Origin: Fusibacter_D sp033549245
GTDB taxonomy: Bacteria; Bacillota; Clostridia; Peptostreptococcales; Acidaminobacteraceae
Length of the DNA: 64,000 nucleotides
Direction: 5' to 3'
Assembly (NCBI GenBank): GCA_033549245.1
Contig: JAWSUW010000002.1
Coordinates: 3,805-67,804 of the forward strand
Under the pieces are notes generated by a model, which saw only the letters and a list, made by a program, of their open reading frames with translations, had not been told where the DNA came from and did no database searches. The translations under genes and the position numbers were made by a program. Shown here piece by piece: positions 1 to 9,073 of the stretch (its first letter is position 1; every line of letters starts with the position of its first letter).

Positions 1-714
1 AGCCAGTCTCCATCCAATTTCCACACATGGAGTGAAGAACGCTTCAAAAGTAGGATTTGAAAATCCGATGAAGCCGATAAATTCTCTGGTTTTCTTGATT
101 TCTACAGCCCATAATCCATAGCCATGTAGTTCAATGTTCTTTTCGATTCTATCCACGAAATCATCCGATTGGTCTTTCGTTAACTTATTTGGGAAATATT
201 TCATTACATCATCATCTGAGTTCATATGGAAAAATGGGAGTCGATCTTCATCTTTCCATCGTCTGAAACCTAGTCTTTCTGATTCGAAAATATACGACAT
301 CTCCGTGTTCTCCTTCATATGGCACTCACTGCACTGAGCGTCATGTAAAGAAATGATGCCCCCACAGTTCGTACAGGTCCAACGGGTAATTTCACTTTGC
401 ATGAAATGACTTAGTCCTTCTTCTTTCGCTCTTTTACTGTTCTCTACCAAACTGACCCCGTATCTTTTTTTATAACTCTTATCCAAGTTTTTAACTAGTT
501 TGCAAGGGAAATCCTCACACTCATAACAATATGTAAAGCCCCTTGACTTCGCACACTCTTTGATTTTACAGGCTCTACAATGCTCAGGTTTATGCTCATC
601 ACCCACCAGACATCCATGACATGCTTTTTTGTCTTTCAGATGCTTATAGCAAACTTTACAATTCATTCCACAAGGAGCGAACATGTTGATATCAATATGC
701 TCTTGAAATCTCAT
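1..714 (-). CDS. DUF3795-GNAT fusion protein (partial, cut by left edge)
   Basis: The reading frame opens at 714 behind a GGAGG ribosome site with six bases of spacing and runs off the left edge. Residues about 10-90 are Cys-rich, with CGMNCKVC, a CxxC-CxxC run and CYECEDFPC, as in DUF3795 proteins, which are thought to bind metal. A second CxxC pair lies near residue 117. From residue 139 (base 300) the sequence becomes a GNAT acetyltransferase (SYIFESERLGFRRW, then a GFIGFSNP strand). No stop separates the parts. An internal AAGGAG lies before the codon-139 ATG, so a separate GNAT could also be translated. Substrate unknown. Confidence 0.75.
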   Translation of the reverse strand, partial: MRFQEHIDINMFAPCGMNCKVCYKHLKDKKACHGCLVGDEHKPEHCRACKIKECAKSRGFTYCYECEDFPCKLVKNLDKSYKKRYGVSLVENSKRAKEEGLSHFMQSEITRWTCTNCGGIISLHDAQCSECHMKENTEMSYIFESERLGFRRWKDEDRLPFFHMNSDDDVMKYFPNKLTKDQSDDFVDRIEKNIELHGYGLWAVEIKKTREFIGFIGFSNPTFEAFFTPCVEIGWRLA

Positions 715-879
715 CTGAAGCCTCCAGTCCAAAGGTTGGAAATAACTTGATCTTTCATAAATCATACCATTTTGTATTTCAAATCACAAAGCAATTATGA
801 TACTATGATGTTGTAAACTCAGCAATTGAAGTCAAGAAATAGAAATCTTCAGATGCTAAACTCTAAATAGAGGTGAACA

Positions 880-1806
880 ATGAAAAATAAGGATGCGGAT
901 CAAATTGAAGCGGTGAGAAAAGTTCAAAAATATATCGAGTCCCATTTGAACAGTCGAATCACGCTGATGGATTTGTCCAGGGTATCAGGGTATTCACAAT
1001 GGCATATTGAACGATTATTCAAAGAACTGACAGGAAAAACTCCCTTTGAATACATAAGAGCAATGCGTCTGACAAAGGCCGCCTTCTCACTAAGAGACGA
1101 TCTTGAATCCAAAAAAATTCTGGATGTTGCGCTGGACTATGTTTTTGATTCCCACGAGGGCTTCACACGGGCTTTTTCAAAGCAATTTGGAATTGCTCCA
1201 AAAGCATATCAAAAAAGGCCAGAGCCCATTCCATTATTTTTACCCTACCCTGTAATCAGTATACACCTCGATTCTGAAAAAAGGAGTGTAACCAATATGT
1301 CTGAAGAAAAAAAAGTCAGAACGGTATTTGTGCAAGTGATTGAGAGACCTGAAAGAAAAGCCATCATCAAAAGGGGAATCAAAGCAACCCATTATTTTGA
1401 ATATTGTGAAGAAGCAGGCTGTGACGTCTGGGGGATGCTGGTTAGTGTCAAGGAAGCTTTGTTTGAACCTGCTGGTTTCTGGTTGCCAGACAGCTGGATC
1501 AAACCTGGAACATCGCAGTATGTTCAGGGAGTAGAAGTTCCGCTGGATTACAACGGTACTATTCCTGAGGGTTTTGAACTCATAAGCATGCCACAGGGTA
1601 AAATGATGATTTTCCAAGGAGAACCTTACGAGGATGAAAACTTTGGAGAAGCTATTGATGAAATTTGGGAAATCATCAAAAATTATAACCCAAGTCTTTA
1701 TGGCTTTGAATGGGCTGATGATGAAAACCCGAGATTTCAGCTCGAACCACAAGGATATCGCGGCTATATAGAAGGAAGACCAGTAAAAGAGGTAACTTCA
1801 AGATAA
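880..1806 (+). CDS. AraC-family regulator with GyrI-like effector domain
   Basis: 308 residues. Residues about 10-110 hold the two helix-turn-helix motifs of AraC/XylS proteins (LMDLSRVSGYSQWHIERLFK and a second near FDSHEGFTRAFSKQFG). Residues about 140-300 look like an AraC effector-binding (GyrI-like) domain, which in this family binds small hydrophobic or cationic drugs. The start follows GAGGTG with five bases of spacing. The gene stands alone and ends at a bidirectional terminator, so its target is not clear from neighbours; the divergent DUF3795-GNAT gene is one candidate. Family assignment is firm, ligand unknown. Confidence 0.88.
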   Translation: MKNKDADQIEAVRKVQKYIESHLNSRITLMDLSRVSGYSQWHIERLFKELTGKTPFEYIRAMRLTKAAFSLRDDLESKKILDVALDYVFDSHEGFTRAFSKQFGIAPKAYQKRPEPIPLFLPYPVISIHLDSEKRSVTNMSEEKKVRTVFVQVIERPERKAIIKRGIKATHYFEYCEEAGCDVWGMLVSVKEALFEPAGFWLPDSWIKPGTSQYVQGVEVPLDYNGTIPEGFELISMPQGKMMIFQGEPYEDENFGEAIDEIWEIIKNYNPSLYGFEWADDENPRFQLEPQGYRGYIEGRPVKEVTSR

Positions 1807-1811
1807 TATCA

Positions 1812-1855
1812 AAAAAAGCCAGCAGAAATAGGAATTGATTTCTGCTGGCTTTTTT
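1812..1855. terminator. Bidirectional intrinsic terminator
   Basis: A perfect 18-base inverted repeat (AAAAAAGCCAGCAGAAAT and its complement) encloses a short loop, with A and T tracts on both sides. It lies between the convergent AraC-type gene and the GltD-like gene and can serve both. Confidence 0.85.
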
Positions 1856-1864
1856 GTAGCTGTC

Positions 1865-3205
1865 TTAATTATTTTCAAATGCCCAACTCGACATACAATC
1901 AAACATTGCATTCTCTTCGCAGTCTGATCCATCACAATCTGATGAAAGTTCTATCATGCAAGATTTTAAAGACTGGCAGTATTGATCCATTGACTCTGCA
2001 ACAATTTTGGCGTGTGCGATGGCTTCTACGACAGTTTTTGCACCGGTTACGACATCCCCAGAAGCAAAGGTCCCAGGTTTGGTGGTTCTGCCCTCTTGAT
2101 CTGCGATCAAGAGTCCAATCTTGGAAGTGTTAAGCTCAGTAGTATTCTTCACAATATTGTTCCGTGCGACCTGACTGATTGCCACTATGGTTGAATCCGC
2201 TTCAAACAACTGTTGCTCTGTAGATTTTTGAATAAACCCGTCCTGGCCATCCGGACCGACACTCGGAACACGTTCGACCTTTCCTAAAACAACACCATGA
2301 TCTACAATCTCTATCGGATAACTGTAGAGACTGAAACTGATTCCATCTTCTAACGCTTCACGGATTTCATGCTTCGTTGCAGGCATATCCTCATACCCTT
2401 TTCTGTAAATGATGGTGACTTTTTCAGCTCCGTTTCTCATGGCACTTCGCGCAGCATCAAAAGCTACATTGCCTGCTCCTATGACAGCCACTTGCTTGCC
2501 AAGTTTGTAGGTTTCGGGAGATTTCAAATAATCGATGGCATAATGTACATTGCCAAGGGTCTCTCCTTTGATGGTAAGTGGTTTTGGATTCCAAACACCC
2601 GTACCGATGAAAGCCGCCTTATAGCCGTCCTTAAAAAGTCGATCGAGCGTAATAACTGGTCCTATCAATGTGTTTGGTCTGATTTTAACTCCGAATTCAA
2701 AAAGTTTTTCCTCAATTTGATCTACAACAGAATTGGGAAGCCTATAATCCGGTATCCCATATCTTAAAACACCGCCTATTTTGTTATGCGCCTCGAATAT
2801 TGTGATATCGTATCCTCGCGCGGCAAGTATGAAGGCAATGGTGATGCCAGCAGGACCGCCCCCGATAATCGCAATACGCCCCTTATCTTTAAGAGGTGGC
2901 TGAAATTCATTGCTCTCAAGATATAATCGTGACACTTCTTCTTCAATTTTATGAAATGCAATCGGATCGCCTTTCGCATTCAACACACAATTGCCTTTAC
3001 ATTGCTCCTCATGGATGCAGACCATGGAACACACTAATGATAACGGATTATTATCAAAAAGAATTTGTCCGGCTTCAATCAACTTACCCTCTTTATACAA
3101 TGCAATCACTTGAGGAATAGGAGTGCCTATAGGACAATATTCTTGACATTTCGGTTTTTTACAAAGGAGACATCGATCAGCCTCATTCATATTTAATGTA
3201 TGCAT
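1865..3205 (-). CDS. GltD-like NAD(P)-dependent FAD/Fe-S oxidoreductase
   Basis: 446 residues. The N-terminal part has two [4Fe-4S]-type Cys sets, C12-C15-C20-C24 and C59-C63-C69-C73, as in the GltD/DPD N-terminal domain. An FAD-binding GxGxxG (IAIIGGGPAG) follows near residue 110 and an NAD(P) GxGxxA (VAVIGAGNVA) near 243. The tail has extra cysteines (CMIELSSDCDGSDCEENAMFDC), which is unusual. No glutamate synthase large subunit or NfnA partner lies nearby, so it is probably a stand-alone electron-transfer subunit and not proven glutamate synthase. The start follows GGAGGAAG. Family sure, reaction unknown. Confidence 0.85.
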   Translation of the reverse strand: MHTLNMNEADRCLLCKKPKCQEYCPIGTPIPQVIALYKEGKLIEAGQILFDNNPLSLVCSMVCIHEEQCKGNCVLNAKGDPIAFHKIEEEVSRLYLESNEFQPPLKDKGRIAIIGGGPAGITIAFILAARGYDITIFEAHNKIGGVLRYGIPDYRLPNSVVDQIEEKLFEFGVKIRPNTLIGPVITLDRLFKDGYKAAFIGTGVWNPKPLTIKGETLGNVHYAIDYLKSPETYKLGKQVAVIGAGNVAFDAARSAMRNGAEKVTIIYRKGYEDMPATKHEIREALEDGISFSLYSYPIEIVDHGVVLGKVERVPSVGPDGQDGFIQKSTEQQLFEADSTIVAISQVARNNIVKNTTELNTSKIGLLIADQEGRTTKPGTFASGDVVTGAKTVVEAIAHAKIVAESMDQYCQSLKSCMIELSSDCDGSDCEENAMFDCMSSWAFENN

Positions 3206-3283
3206 TCTTCCTCCAACATATACAAAATCCCCCAGCTAGGGGGTGATTTCATAATAACACATCCTTTTTTAGGGTTCAACCAT

Positions 3284-3341
3284 ATTTGTCATTGACAAAT
3301 CATATTGGCATTCATTCTATTGAAGAATTTCCCTATATAAT
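3284..3341 (+). promoter_or_regulatory. Palindrome and -10 box upstream of exported-protein gene
   Basis: ATTTGTC-ATT-GACAAAT is a 17-base inverted repeat at 3284-3300. A perfect TATAAT stands at 3336-3341 with only a weak -35. The palindrome lies 35 bases upstream of the -10, where an activator or repressor could act. It contains TTGACA, so it may partly be a promoter element. Confidence 0.4.
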
Positions 3342-3361
3342 AGTTACAAGGAGGGATGCTT

Positions 3362-5905
3362 ATGTCAAGAAAGATTATTGCTTTGCTGCTGATTGTATGC
3401 TTGTTGGGGGTCATCATGCCTACAAATTATGTAGAAGCTGCTGAAGAAATCAAAATTGAAACACATACAGGCAGTCTTGGTTGGAATGAACCTTATACAT
3501 TAAAAATCAATGTGGGTGATTCTTCAATACAAAAAAACGCCAATGTGGTTGGAATTTCAATAAAGAAATTATCGGATGAATATGCCAATGGCAACCTGGA
3601 GATTGTATCGATCAATGGAGAAAGGCCCTATTCAGTCAGTACTGAAAATGAAGGTGCTTCAAAATACATCACTTCATCTTACAATTATGTGGACAATGAA
3701 GCTGAAAATATTTATTATGGCTATCGTATGGACTATAACGGTGAAAAAACGCTTGAAATTCTACTTGAGAATTCCAGCCCTGAAACGAATTATGTTGATT
3801 ATGCAATTTATATTGGTTTCTATAAAATCAGCGCAATCACACAAGATGAGTATAACAATGGTACAGGCAACAATAGATTGGCCGCTTCTGACAACAAGTT
3901 CTATGAAGTGATCGAACAAGATATTATAGGAACCAGTGTACAGGTATCTCCCATTCATTTAAGTTATGCTTTGCCATCGATGTTTGAAGGTCTAACGGTT
4001 TCAATTGATCGTGACTCAGATCCATACACAACTGGACTTCAGATCAATGCCAGAACCTTTTTGGGAGAAAAATATCTTCCCCCACTAGAAGCCCATATAC
4101 AGGGCAAATATTCTGAATATCAATATACAATCAATCACAATGTGACACCGGAATTATCTTATAAAGCTGAAAATGAAAAAAAAGATTTTCTGGAAATGGT
4201 TTCTGTCACTGGAAGCAGCTTAAGTTCGGATCCGAATGCCGAAAGGAAGATTCTAAGCTCTTTAGCACAATCTACTGTTGATCAATTCAAGGCAACCACA
4301 GGTTATTGGACAGAACTTTCAAGATACAGTGAGGAAATAAGAAAAGACAGCCATTTCAACGCTTCAAATGTCTACGAGACTGTTACCCATACAAAATCAG
4401 TTTTACACTTTTTTGCTGCGGTGACATTGGTTATGCCAAATGAAACAGTACACGTCATTAAATTCCAGAAAAACTTATCTTTTCCAGCAGCACACTTTAC
4501 AAAAGAAAATGAGCTTGCTAAAGCAAAGGGCGAGTTTGAACAATTTCTGCTTTCATTTTCCATGGTCCCCAAAAACAAAGGCATGACACCAGAGGAATAT
4601 GGTGAGTTCATCAAAGGAAACGATGAATTCTCGATAAACCTGGTCTCCTCTACCGTCACAGTTCCAAATACGGGAATTTATGACACAGGCACTAAATCAG
4701 ATTCGGCCTTTTTACCAGGAGTCCGAATCAACAAACCCTATGATTACACTGACACACTCTTGGTTGTAGGTGAAATATTAGGTGGTCAGGAGAATCCTCC
4801 AATAGCTTTTTATGAAGGTGTTGAGGTATTTACCATGACACAACCTACAGATTCAAGTTTTGTGAGTTTCAACATGGTGACTAGAGGTGTTCGTGGTGGC
4901 TCGAATGGGGGTCTTGACTTCGAGCCAAAACAGAAAGTCAAGTTTACACTGAAGGATACTGAAGGCAACACGCTCTCGAGACCGATCATATTGAATGTCA
5001 ATCTGATCGATGTATCACCCAAAATCATTCTCGTTGAAGGACCCAAAACCGCTGCTCAAAGTGGTGCGGAACGCTCTTTCACAGTCAGAATCGAAGATGC
5101 AGACGATGAGATTCTCTCAGTGACCATCAGTAGCCCTTTTGGACAAGTTAGACTGTCAAATGGCGACTTCAAAAAAACAATGCTATCAGACATAACCGCT
5201 TTCGAAGATTTCAAAATCGGATTCCTGGCACCTGAAATCGGCAATTTCGATATCAACAAGGAAATGCAAAATTTAAGCATGGTCGCACTACAGGAAGGCA
5301 CATTCACAACTTTGGCTGCCGACCTTCAAGGCGTTGCGATGGAAAACTATACGAACAAACTCAAAGGAAAATTCGACAAAAACAGCAAAGTGTTTAGAAG
5401 TGAATTTGATTGGAGCAATTATGACCAGAAAATGATGGCGATAGACAGCATCAAAGCTGCTGGTGAAAATTATGAAAAATGGAACAGCATCAACTCGGCT
5501 TATGGTCATTTTGGAAATACGATGAATGCCGTTAACGCAGCCAAAAACGCACAACTCGGCGAGGAGATCGCTGAGGCGATGAACACTGACAATAAAGGCG
5601 TTTTTGAAGCATCCGTCGATGTGGGCATCGCATCCATCAATGTTCTTCAAACTGGTGTAGGACTTTTCACCAGCGCGCTCAGCTATGTCCCAGGTGGCCG
5701 TGCCGTTGCAGGCAAAACAACACTTTGGTTCAATTTATCGACAAATGTCTGGAAAGCGAATCTTCAGTATCTCTCAAAACTAGAAAAGATTGATCGGGCG
5801 GAAGAAGTTCTAGAACTCATTCCAGTGATCATATCCACTGAAGACAAATCAGGTTTTGTGGTGAGATTTGTAATACTTGTTCCCGTCATCGGACTGGAGG
5901 TGTGA
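3362..5905 (+). CDS. Large exported protein, function unknown
   Basis: 847 residues from the ATG at 3362, chosen because the AAGGAGGG site ends six bases before it; the ATG at 3356 is directly next to that site. A signal peptide is clear (MSRKIIALLLIVCLLGVI, then a likely cut after VEAA). The mature part is mixed beta-rich sequence without recognised motifs; residues about 540-600 could be an Ig-like fold (PKIILVEGPKTAAQSGAERSFTVRIEDADDE). A moderately hydrophobic Gly/Ala stretch lies near 755-790, and the last 20 residues are hydrophobic. It is followed within two bases by the membrane-tethered protein gene, so the two probably work together at the cell surface. Confidence 0.7.
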   Translation: MSRKIIALLLIVCLLGVIMPTNYVEAAEEIKIETHTGSLGWNEPYTLKINVGDSSIQKNANVVGISIKKLSDEYANGNLEIVSINGERPYSVSTENEGASKYITSSYNYVDNEAENIYYGYRMDYNGEKTLEILLENSSPETNYVDYAIYIGFYKISAITQDEYNNGTGNNRLAASDNKFYEVIEQDIIGTSVQVSPIHLSYALPSMFEGLTVSIDRDSDPYTTGLQINARTFLGEKYLPPLEAHIQGKYSEYQYTINHNVTPELSYKAENEKKDFLEMVSVTGSSLSSDPNAERKILSSLAQSTVDQFKATTGYWTELSRYSEEIRKDSHFNASNVYETVTHTKSVLHFFAAVTLVMPNETVHVIKFQKNLSFPAAHFTKENELAKAKGEFEQFLLSFSMVPKNKGMTPEEYGEFIKGNDEFSINLVSSTVTVPNTGIYDTGTKSDSAFLPGVRINKPYDYTDTLLVVGEILGGQENPPIAFYEGVEVFTMTQPTDSSFVSFNMVTRGVRGGSNGGLDFEPKQKVKFTLKDTEGNTLSRPIILNVNLIDVSPKIILVEGPKTAAQSGAERSFTVRIEDADDEILSVTISSPFGQVRLSNGDFKKTMLSDITAFEDFKIGFLAPEIGNFDINKEMQNLSMVALQEGTFTTLAADLQGVAMENYTNKLKGKFDKNSKVFRSEFDWSNYDQKMMAIDSIKAAGENYEKWNSINSAYGHFGNTMNAVNAAKNAQLGEEIAEAMNTDNKGVFEASVDVGIASINVLQTGVGLFTSALSYVPGGRAVAGKTTLWFNLSTNVWKANLQYLSKLEKIDRAEEVLELIPVIISTEDKSGFVVRFVILVPVIGLEV

Positions 5906-5906
5906 C

Positions 5907-6683
5907 ATGAAACGACTTTTTCTGAGTCTCATACTAATCTTTGCGATCACTTCCCCAACCTTTGCATATGATACTATTGAAACTGTAATTGAGGCACATT
6001 ATGCAGCTGATTTAGCAGGCGATATCAATCAACTTCTGCAAACGATGAACATGGACTACATCACGACCCATTTAGCGGATGAAGAAACCTACCGGGCCTA
6101 TATAGGTGGCAACAAGGCTGTCTATAAAACTTTGGCTGCAACTGTCTCAAATATTGAATACGACTTGTCTGATGATGGCAACATGGCACTTGCCAAATAT
6201 GATGTCAGTGGTCGATTTGAAGTCATTGATACCAAAGAAGCCATTGATTTGAATAAAACAGTCGGTGCATATTTGCAGAAAACAGGTGGCAAGTGGCTGA
6301 TCAATTTCACCATGGATGCAGATTTGATGTCACTTAAACTGGAATCTGGTGCAGCTGAATTAGGGATGGCCTTGACAGAAATTGTAGCTCTTGAAGATGT
6401 GGAACGTCCAATCTTTGATCAGGAGGAAAATATCAAAGCACAGTTTGAAAGCGCGGTTGAATCTCTTGAATCCTTCAATGAAGCCACAATAAGTCAAGGC
6501 AACACTACAGAGTCTATGCCACAACAATCTGAAGACTCCTCAGAATATGACTTTGAAAAAATCATAGCGGCTCAAGAGGCTGCCCATAGAACTAAAACAC
6601 TCCTTCGCATTTTTCTCGCAGTAGCTGTGATTGGTGGCGGTGCAGGTGCATTTCTCTATATGAAAAAAAGAATTAAAAAGTAA
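5907..6683 (+). CDS. Membrane-tethered exported protein, NTF2-like N-terminal domain
   Basis: 258 residues from the ATG at 5907, which follows TGGAGG with six bases of spacing. A signal peptide (MKRLFLSLILIFAITSPTFA) is followed by an alpha/beta region (about 20-150) resembling an NTF2/SnoaL-like fold (AHYAADLAGDINQLLQTM). A charged linker leads to a C-terminal membrane helix (LRIFLAVAVIGGGAGAFLYM) and a KKRIKK stop-transfer tail. The protein should sit outside the cell anchored by its C terminus. Coupling to the preceding gene suggests a shared surface role. The fold call is tentative. Confidence 0.65.
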   Translation: MKRLFLSLILIFAITSPTFAYDTIETVIEAHYAADLAGDINQLLQTMNMDYITTHLADEETYRAYIGGNKAVYKTLAATVSNIEYDLSDDGNMALAKYDVSGRFEVIDTKEAIDLNKTVGAYLQKTGGKWLINFTMDADLMSLKLESGAAELGMALTEIVALEDVERPIFDQEENIKAQFESAVESLESFNEATISQGNTTESMPQQSEDSSEYDFEKIIAAQEAAHRTKTLLRIFLAVAVIGGGAGAFLYMKKRIKK

Positions 6684-6690
6684 TCGTGAA

Positions 6691-6734
6691 AAAAGCGACT
6701 TAGTCCATATTATATTTGGATTAAGTCGCTTTTA
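6691..6734 (+). terminator. Intrinsic terminator
   Basis: AAAAGCGACTTAGTCCA pairs with TGGATTAAGTCGCTTTT around an AT-rich loop, with a T tract. It ends the two-gene exported-protein operon. Confidence 0.8.
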
Positions 6735-6740
6735 TTGCAA

Positions 6741-6775
6741 TTGACAATAAGTTGACAAAGTTATACGATTGTCAA
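6741..6775 (+). promoter_or_regulatory. Promoter with overlapping TTGACAA/TTGTCAA palindrome
   Basis: TTGACA at 6741-6746 is followed after 17 bases by TACGAT at 6764-6769, a plausible promoter for the lipoprotein pair. TTGACAA (6752-6758) and TTGTCAA (6769-6775) form an inverted repeat with a 10-base spacer that covers the -10 box, a position typical of a repressor site. No regulator is identified. Confidence 0.5.
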
Positions 6776-6791
6776 AAGAGGAGGTATGATT

Positions 6792-7664
6792 ATGTCAAAA
6801 TTAATACTAATTATAACAATCATATGCGTATTAGTTCTAGGATTGACTGCATGTAGCTCTCAGCGTCCAAGTTTTACCCTGGATAATTACATACGTGTCG
6901 ACGGTTCCACAGTTACAATACCACTATCTGAAGCTATTGCCGCCGCATTAACCGGTGAGACGATCGAAACTGTACGTCCTTACATACTTCACAATAAGAC
7001 TCACAGTGCATATGTCAATCTCATCGATGAGAAGACAGATCTTATTTTTGTCACCAGCCCCTCAGAAGAGGAACTCGAATATGCTGAGAGTAAAAACATC
7101 GAACTGGAAGTCATCCCGATTGTTAGTGAAGCTTTCGTATTTTTGACCCATAGGGATAATCCTGTGGAAGGACTGACTTTGGAAGAAATTCAAAAAATCT
7201 ATGCTGGTGAGATCACAAACTGGTCCGAAGTCGGTGGTGAAGATGTACCGATTATTCCCTATCAAAGACCTGTGAATTCGGGAAGTCAGACCGGTTTTCT
7301 TGACCTTGTCATGGGTGGAAAGACTCCTATCGAACCGCCTCTAGAACAAATTCAAGCTGATATGGGTATGCTCATAGATGCGGTGGCTACCTACGAAAAT
7401 GCTCCAGATGCAATTGGATACTCTTATTACTACTTCGTGGTAGATATGTGGGGAAATGAGAAGGTCAAGCTACTGAAGGTGGATGACATATACCCTGACC
7501 AGGAAACCATATCAAGCGGACAGTATCCAATCAAAACTGCATATTATGCAGTTTTCAGAAAAAGTGAATTGGAAGACAGTGACATTCGAAAAGTAGTCAC
7601 TTGGATTCTTACAGATGATGGGCAACAACTTGCTGAGGAGGCGGGATATGTCAAAGTCGAATAA
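6792..7664 (+). CDS. PstS-like phosphate/anion-binding lipoprotein
   Basis: 290 residues from the ATG at 6792; AGGAGG lies seven bases upstream, whereas the ATG at 6786 touches it. The N terminus is a lipoprotein signal with lipobox LTAC. The rest matches the PBP-like fold of PstS proteins: VDGSTVTIPL near the start, LTLEEIQKIYAGEITNWSEVGG, and a PVNSGSQTGF anion-binding loop. Such proteins capture phosphate for an ABC importer, but no pstCAB genes are nearby, so it may be a sensor or an orphan binding protein. Its stop overlaps the next lipoprotein gene by 17 bases. Confidence 0.78.
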   Translation: MSKLILIITIICVLVLGLTACSSQRPSFTLDNYIRVDGSTVTIPLSEAIAAALTGETIETVRPYILHNKTHSAYVNLIDEKTDLIFVTSPSEEELEYAESKNIELEVIPIVSEAFVFLTHRDNPVEGLTLEEIQKIYAGEITNWSEVGGEDVPIIPYQRPVNSGSQTGFLDLVMGGKTPIEPPLEQIQADMGMLIDAVATYENAPDAIGYSYYYFVVDMWGNEKVKLLKVDDIYPDQETISSGQYPIKTAYYAVFRKSELEDSDIRKVVTWILTDDGQQLAEEAGYVKVE

Positions 7665-8982
7665 ACTTCCATTTGTCCTTCTTCTGACTTTTATACTACT
7701 GCTTACAGCTTGTTCCAGCACCCCCGAAGATTTCTCTTATTTATTCGAAACTGAACTTGAAAACATTGAACCCTATTCAACTGGAAAACCGGTATCAACC
7801 CCAGTAGAAATAACAACACTATCTGAAAACCCTATCGATATTGAAACAATCAACGAGACCAATGGGTCAATGCAGAAAATCTCAGGACTAAAAAACAAAG
7901 CAATTGAAGATGAAATCAACAACATCATATATAACATGTTTCAAAAAATGAAACGCTATGCATATTTGGAAGAAGTTCCGCCCTATCCAGGTTATGCAAT
8001 TAAATTCGATGACGCCAACAAATCCATGGACAGATACTACAGCGTAGAAATTGTATTCAACTCAAACAACATACTCTCAATAAGTGCAAATGTAGACTTT
8101 TACTATATTACGAAAGGTATGCACCAGTCTTTCAATCATTTTGAAGCCGTAACGCTGGACCTCAATACCGGCAAACCGATTGCATTGTCACAGCTTTTTC
8201 TGGACAATTCAGACTGGAAGACCGCGGTGAATGATGAGATCAACACTTGTTTGGCTTCGAATCGTGCGGATGAAGAGAAACTGGAATTCAATTATTATAG
8301 TTATCCATCGGACATTTTGCTGGTGAAACCATTTATGGGAATCGAAGATACCTTTAACTATAGAATCAGGCAGAATCATATTGAACTGATCTTCGATTAT
8401 AACGATTCGGCTTTTTATACAGCCGATGGCTCTGTTATAATACCCCTTCAGATGAACAACTTTCTGGATCAGCTTGCATTTTCAGAGCGCTTTGTAACTG
8501 ATGACAGTCTATATGATAACCCAATTAACATGATAAGCTTTTTTTCTCCTGAATTTTACCCAGCCACGCCTGTAGATCAACATGAGACAGTTGATGGACG
8601 CGATTGGTATACGATTACTTACAATTCATCTGTAGATGAAATCATAAAGACACGTAGTGATGCGCTTTCAGAAGAGGTACGTGAAAAGATCAAGATTGTA
8701 CTTGAGGATAATCCAGAATACACTTCTATCTATGAAAATAAAAGTTGGGCTCAAATCGGTCCCTTTACGAACTTAAGGATAGATATAAACTTGGTTGCCA
8801 ACAATAATTTTTACTGGGCAAGTTATTCCTATGTTTTCGATGATTTGGGCAATATACTTACCCTTGCTGATTTATTTGTCGATTCATTCAATTATGAAAC
8901 ATTGCTCAAGAATGAAGTCATTCAAGCTACACAGTCACAGCAAATTATATTGACTGATGATCAGATACAACTGTTGGACTAA
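7648..8982 (+). CDS. Lipoprotein with DUF3298/DUF4163-like region
   Basis: 444 residues from the ATG at 7648, placed after GAGGAGGCGGGAT inside the end of the PstS-like gene. The leader ends in the lipobox LLTAC. The segment around residues 120-210 (ISANVDFYYITKG, then LNTGKPIALSQLFLDNSDW) resembles the DUF4163/DUF3298 region found in RsiV and PdaC. A similar pattern recurs near the C terminus (ILTLADLFVDSFNYETLLKNEV), so the protein may hold two copies. Overlap with the PstS-like gene suggests co-translation. Function unknown. Confidence 0.7.
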   Translation: MSKSNKLPFVLLLTFILLLTACSSTPEDFSYLFETELENIEPYSTGKPVSTPVEITTLSENPIDIETINETNGSMQKISGLKNKAIEDEINNIIYNMFQKMKRYAYLEEVPPYPGYAIKFDDANKSMDRYYSVEIVFNSNNILSISANVDFYYITKGMHQSFNHFEAVTLDLNTGKPIALSQLFLDNSDWKTAVNDEINTCLASNRADEEKLEFNYYSYPSDILLVKPFMGIEDTFNYRIRQNHIELIFDYNDSAFYTADGSVIIPLQMNNFLDQLAFSERFVTDDSLYDNPINMISFFSPEFYPATPVDQHETVDGRDWYTITYNSSVDEIIKTRSDALSEEVREKIKIVLEDNPEYTSIYENKSWAQIGPFTNLRIDINLVANNNFYWASYSYVFDDLGNILTLADLFVDSFNYETLLKNEVIQATQSQQIILTDDQIQLLD

Positions 8983-8983
8983 A

Positions 8984-8997
8984 CCGCTAGCGCGGTG
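8984..8997. repeat. Short perfect hairpin at left flank of the IS91-like element
   Basis: ACCGC-TAGC-GCGGT is a GC-rich hairpin in an AT-rich setting, directly after the lipoprotein stop. It may be a weak terminator or part of the left end of the IS91-like element. IS91 elements lack inverted terminal repeats, so the boundary cannot be read directly. Confidence 0.35.
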
Positions 8998-9073
8998 ACT
9001 TTTAAACCCTTCTAAAGACATATTCGCCATTATTGTGTATAATTCCTCTTAATCAAATAAGGAGGCGATTACC

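Noticed and set aside
1240..1752. 170-residue antisense frame within the AraC-type gene
   Set aside because: It is fully covered by a gene with clear family motifs; no ribosome site and no recognisable protein.
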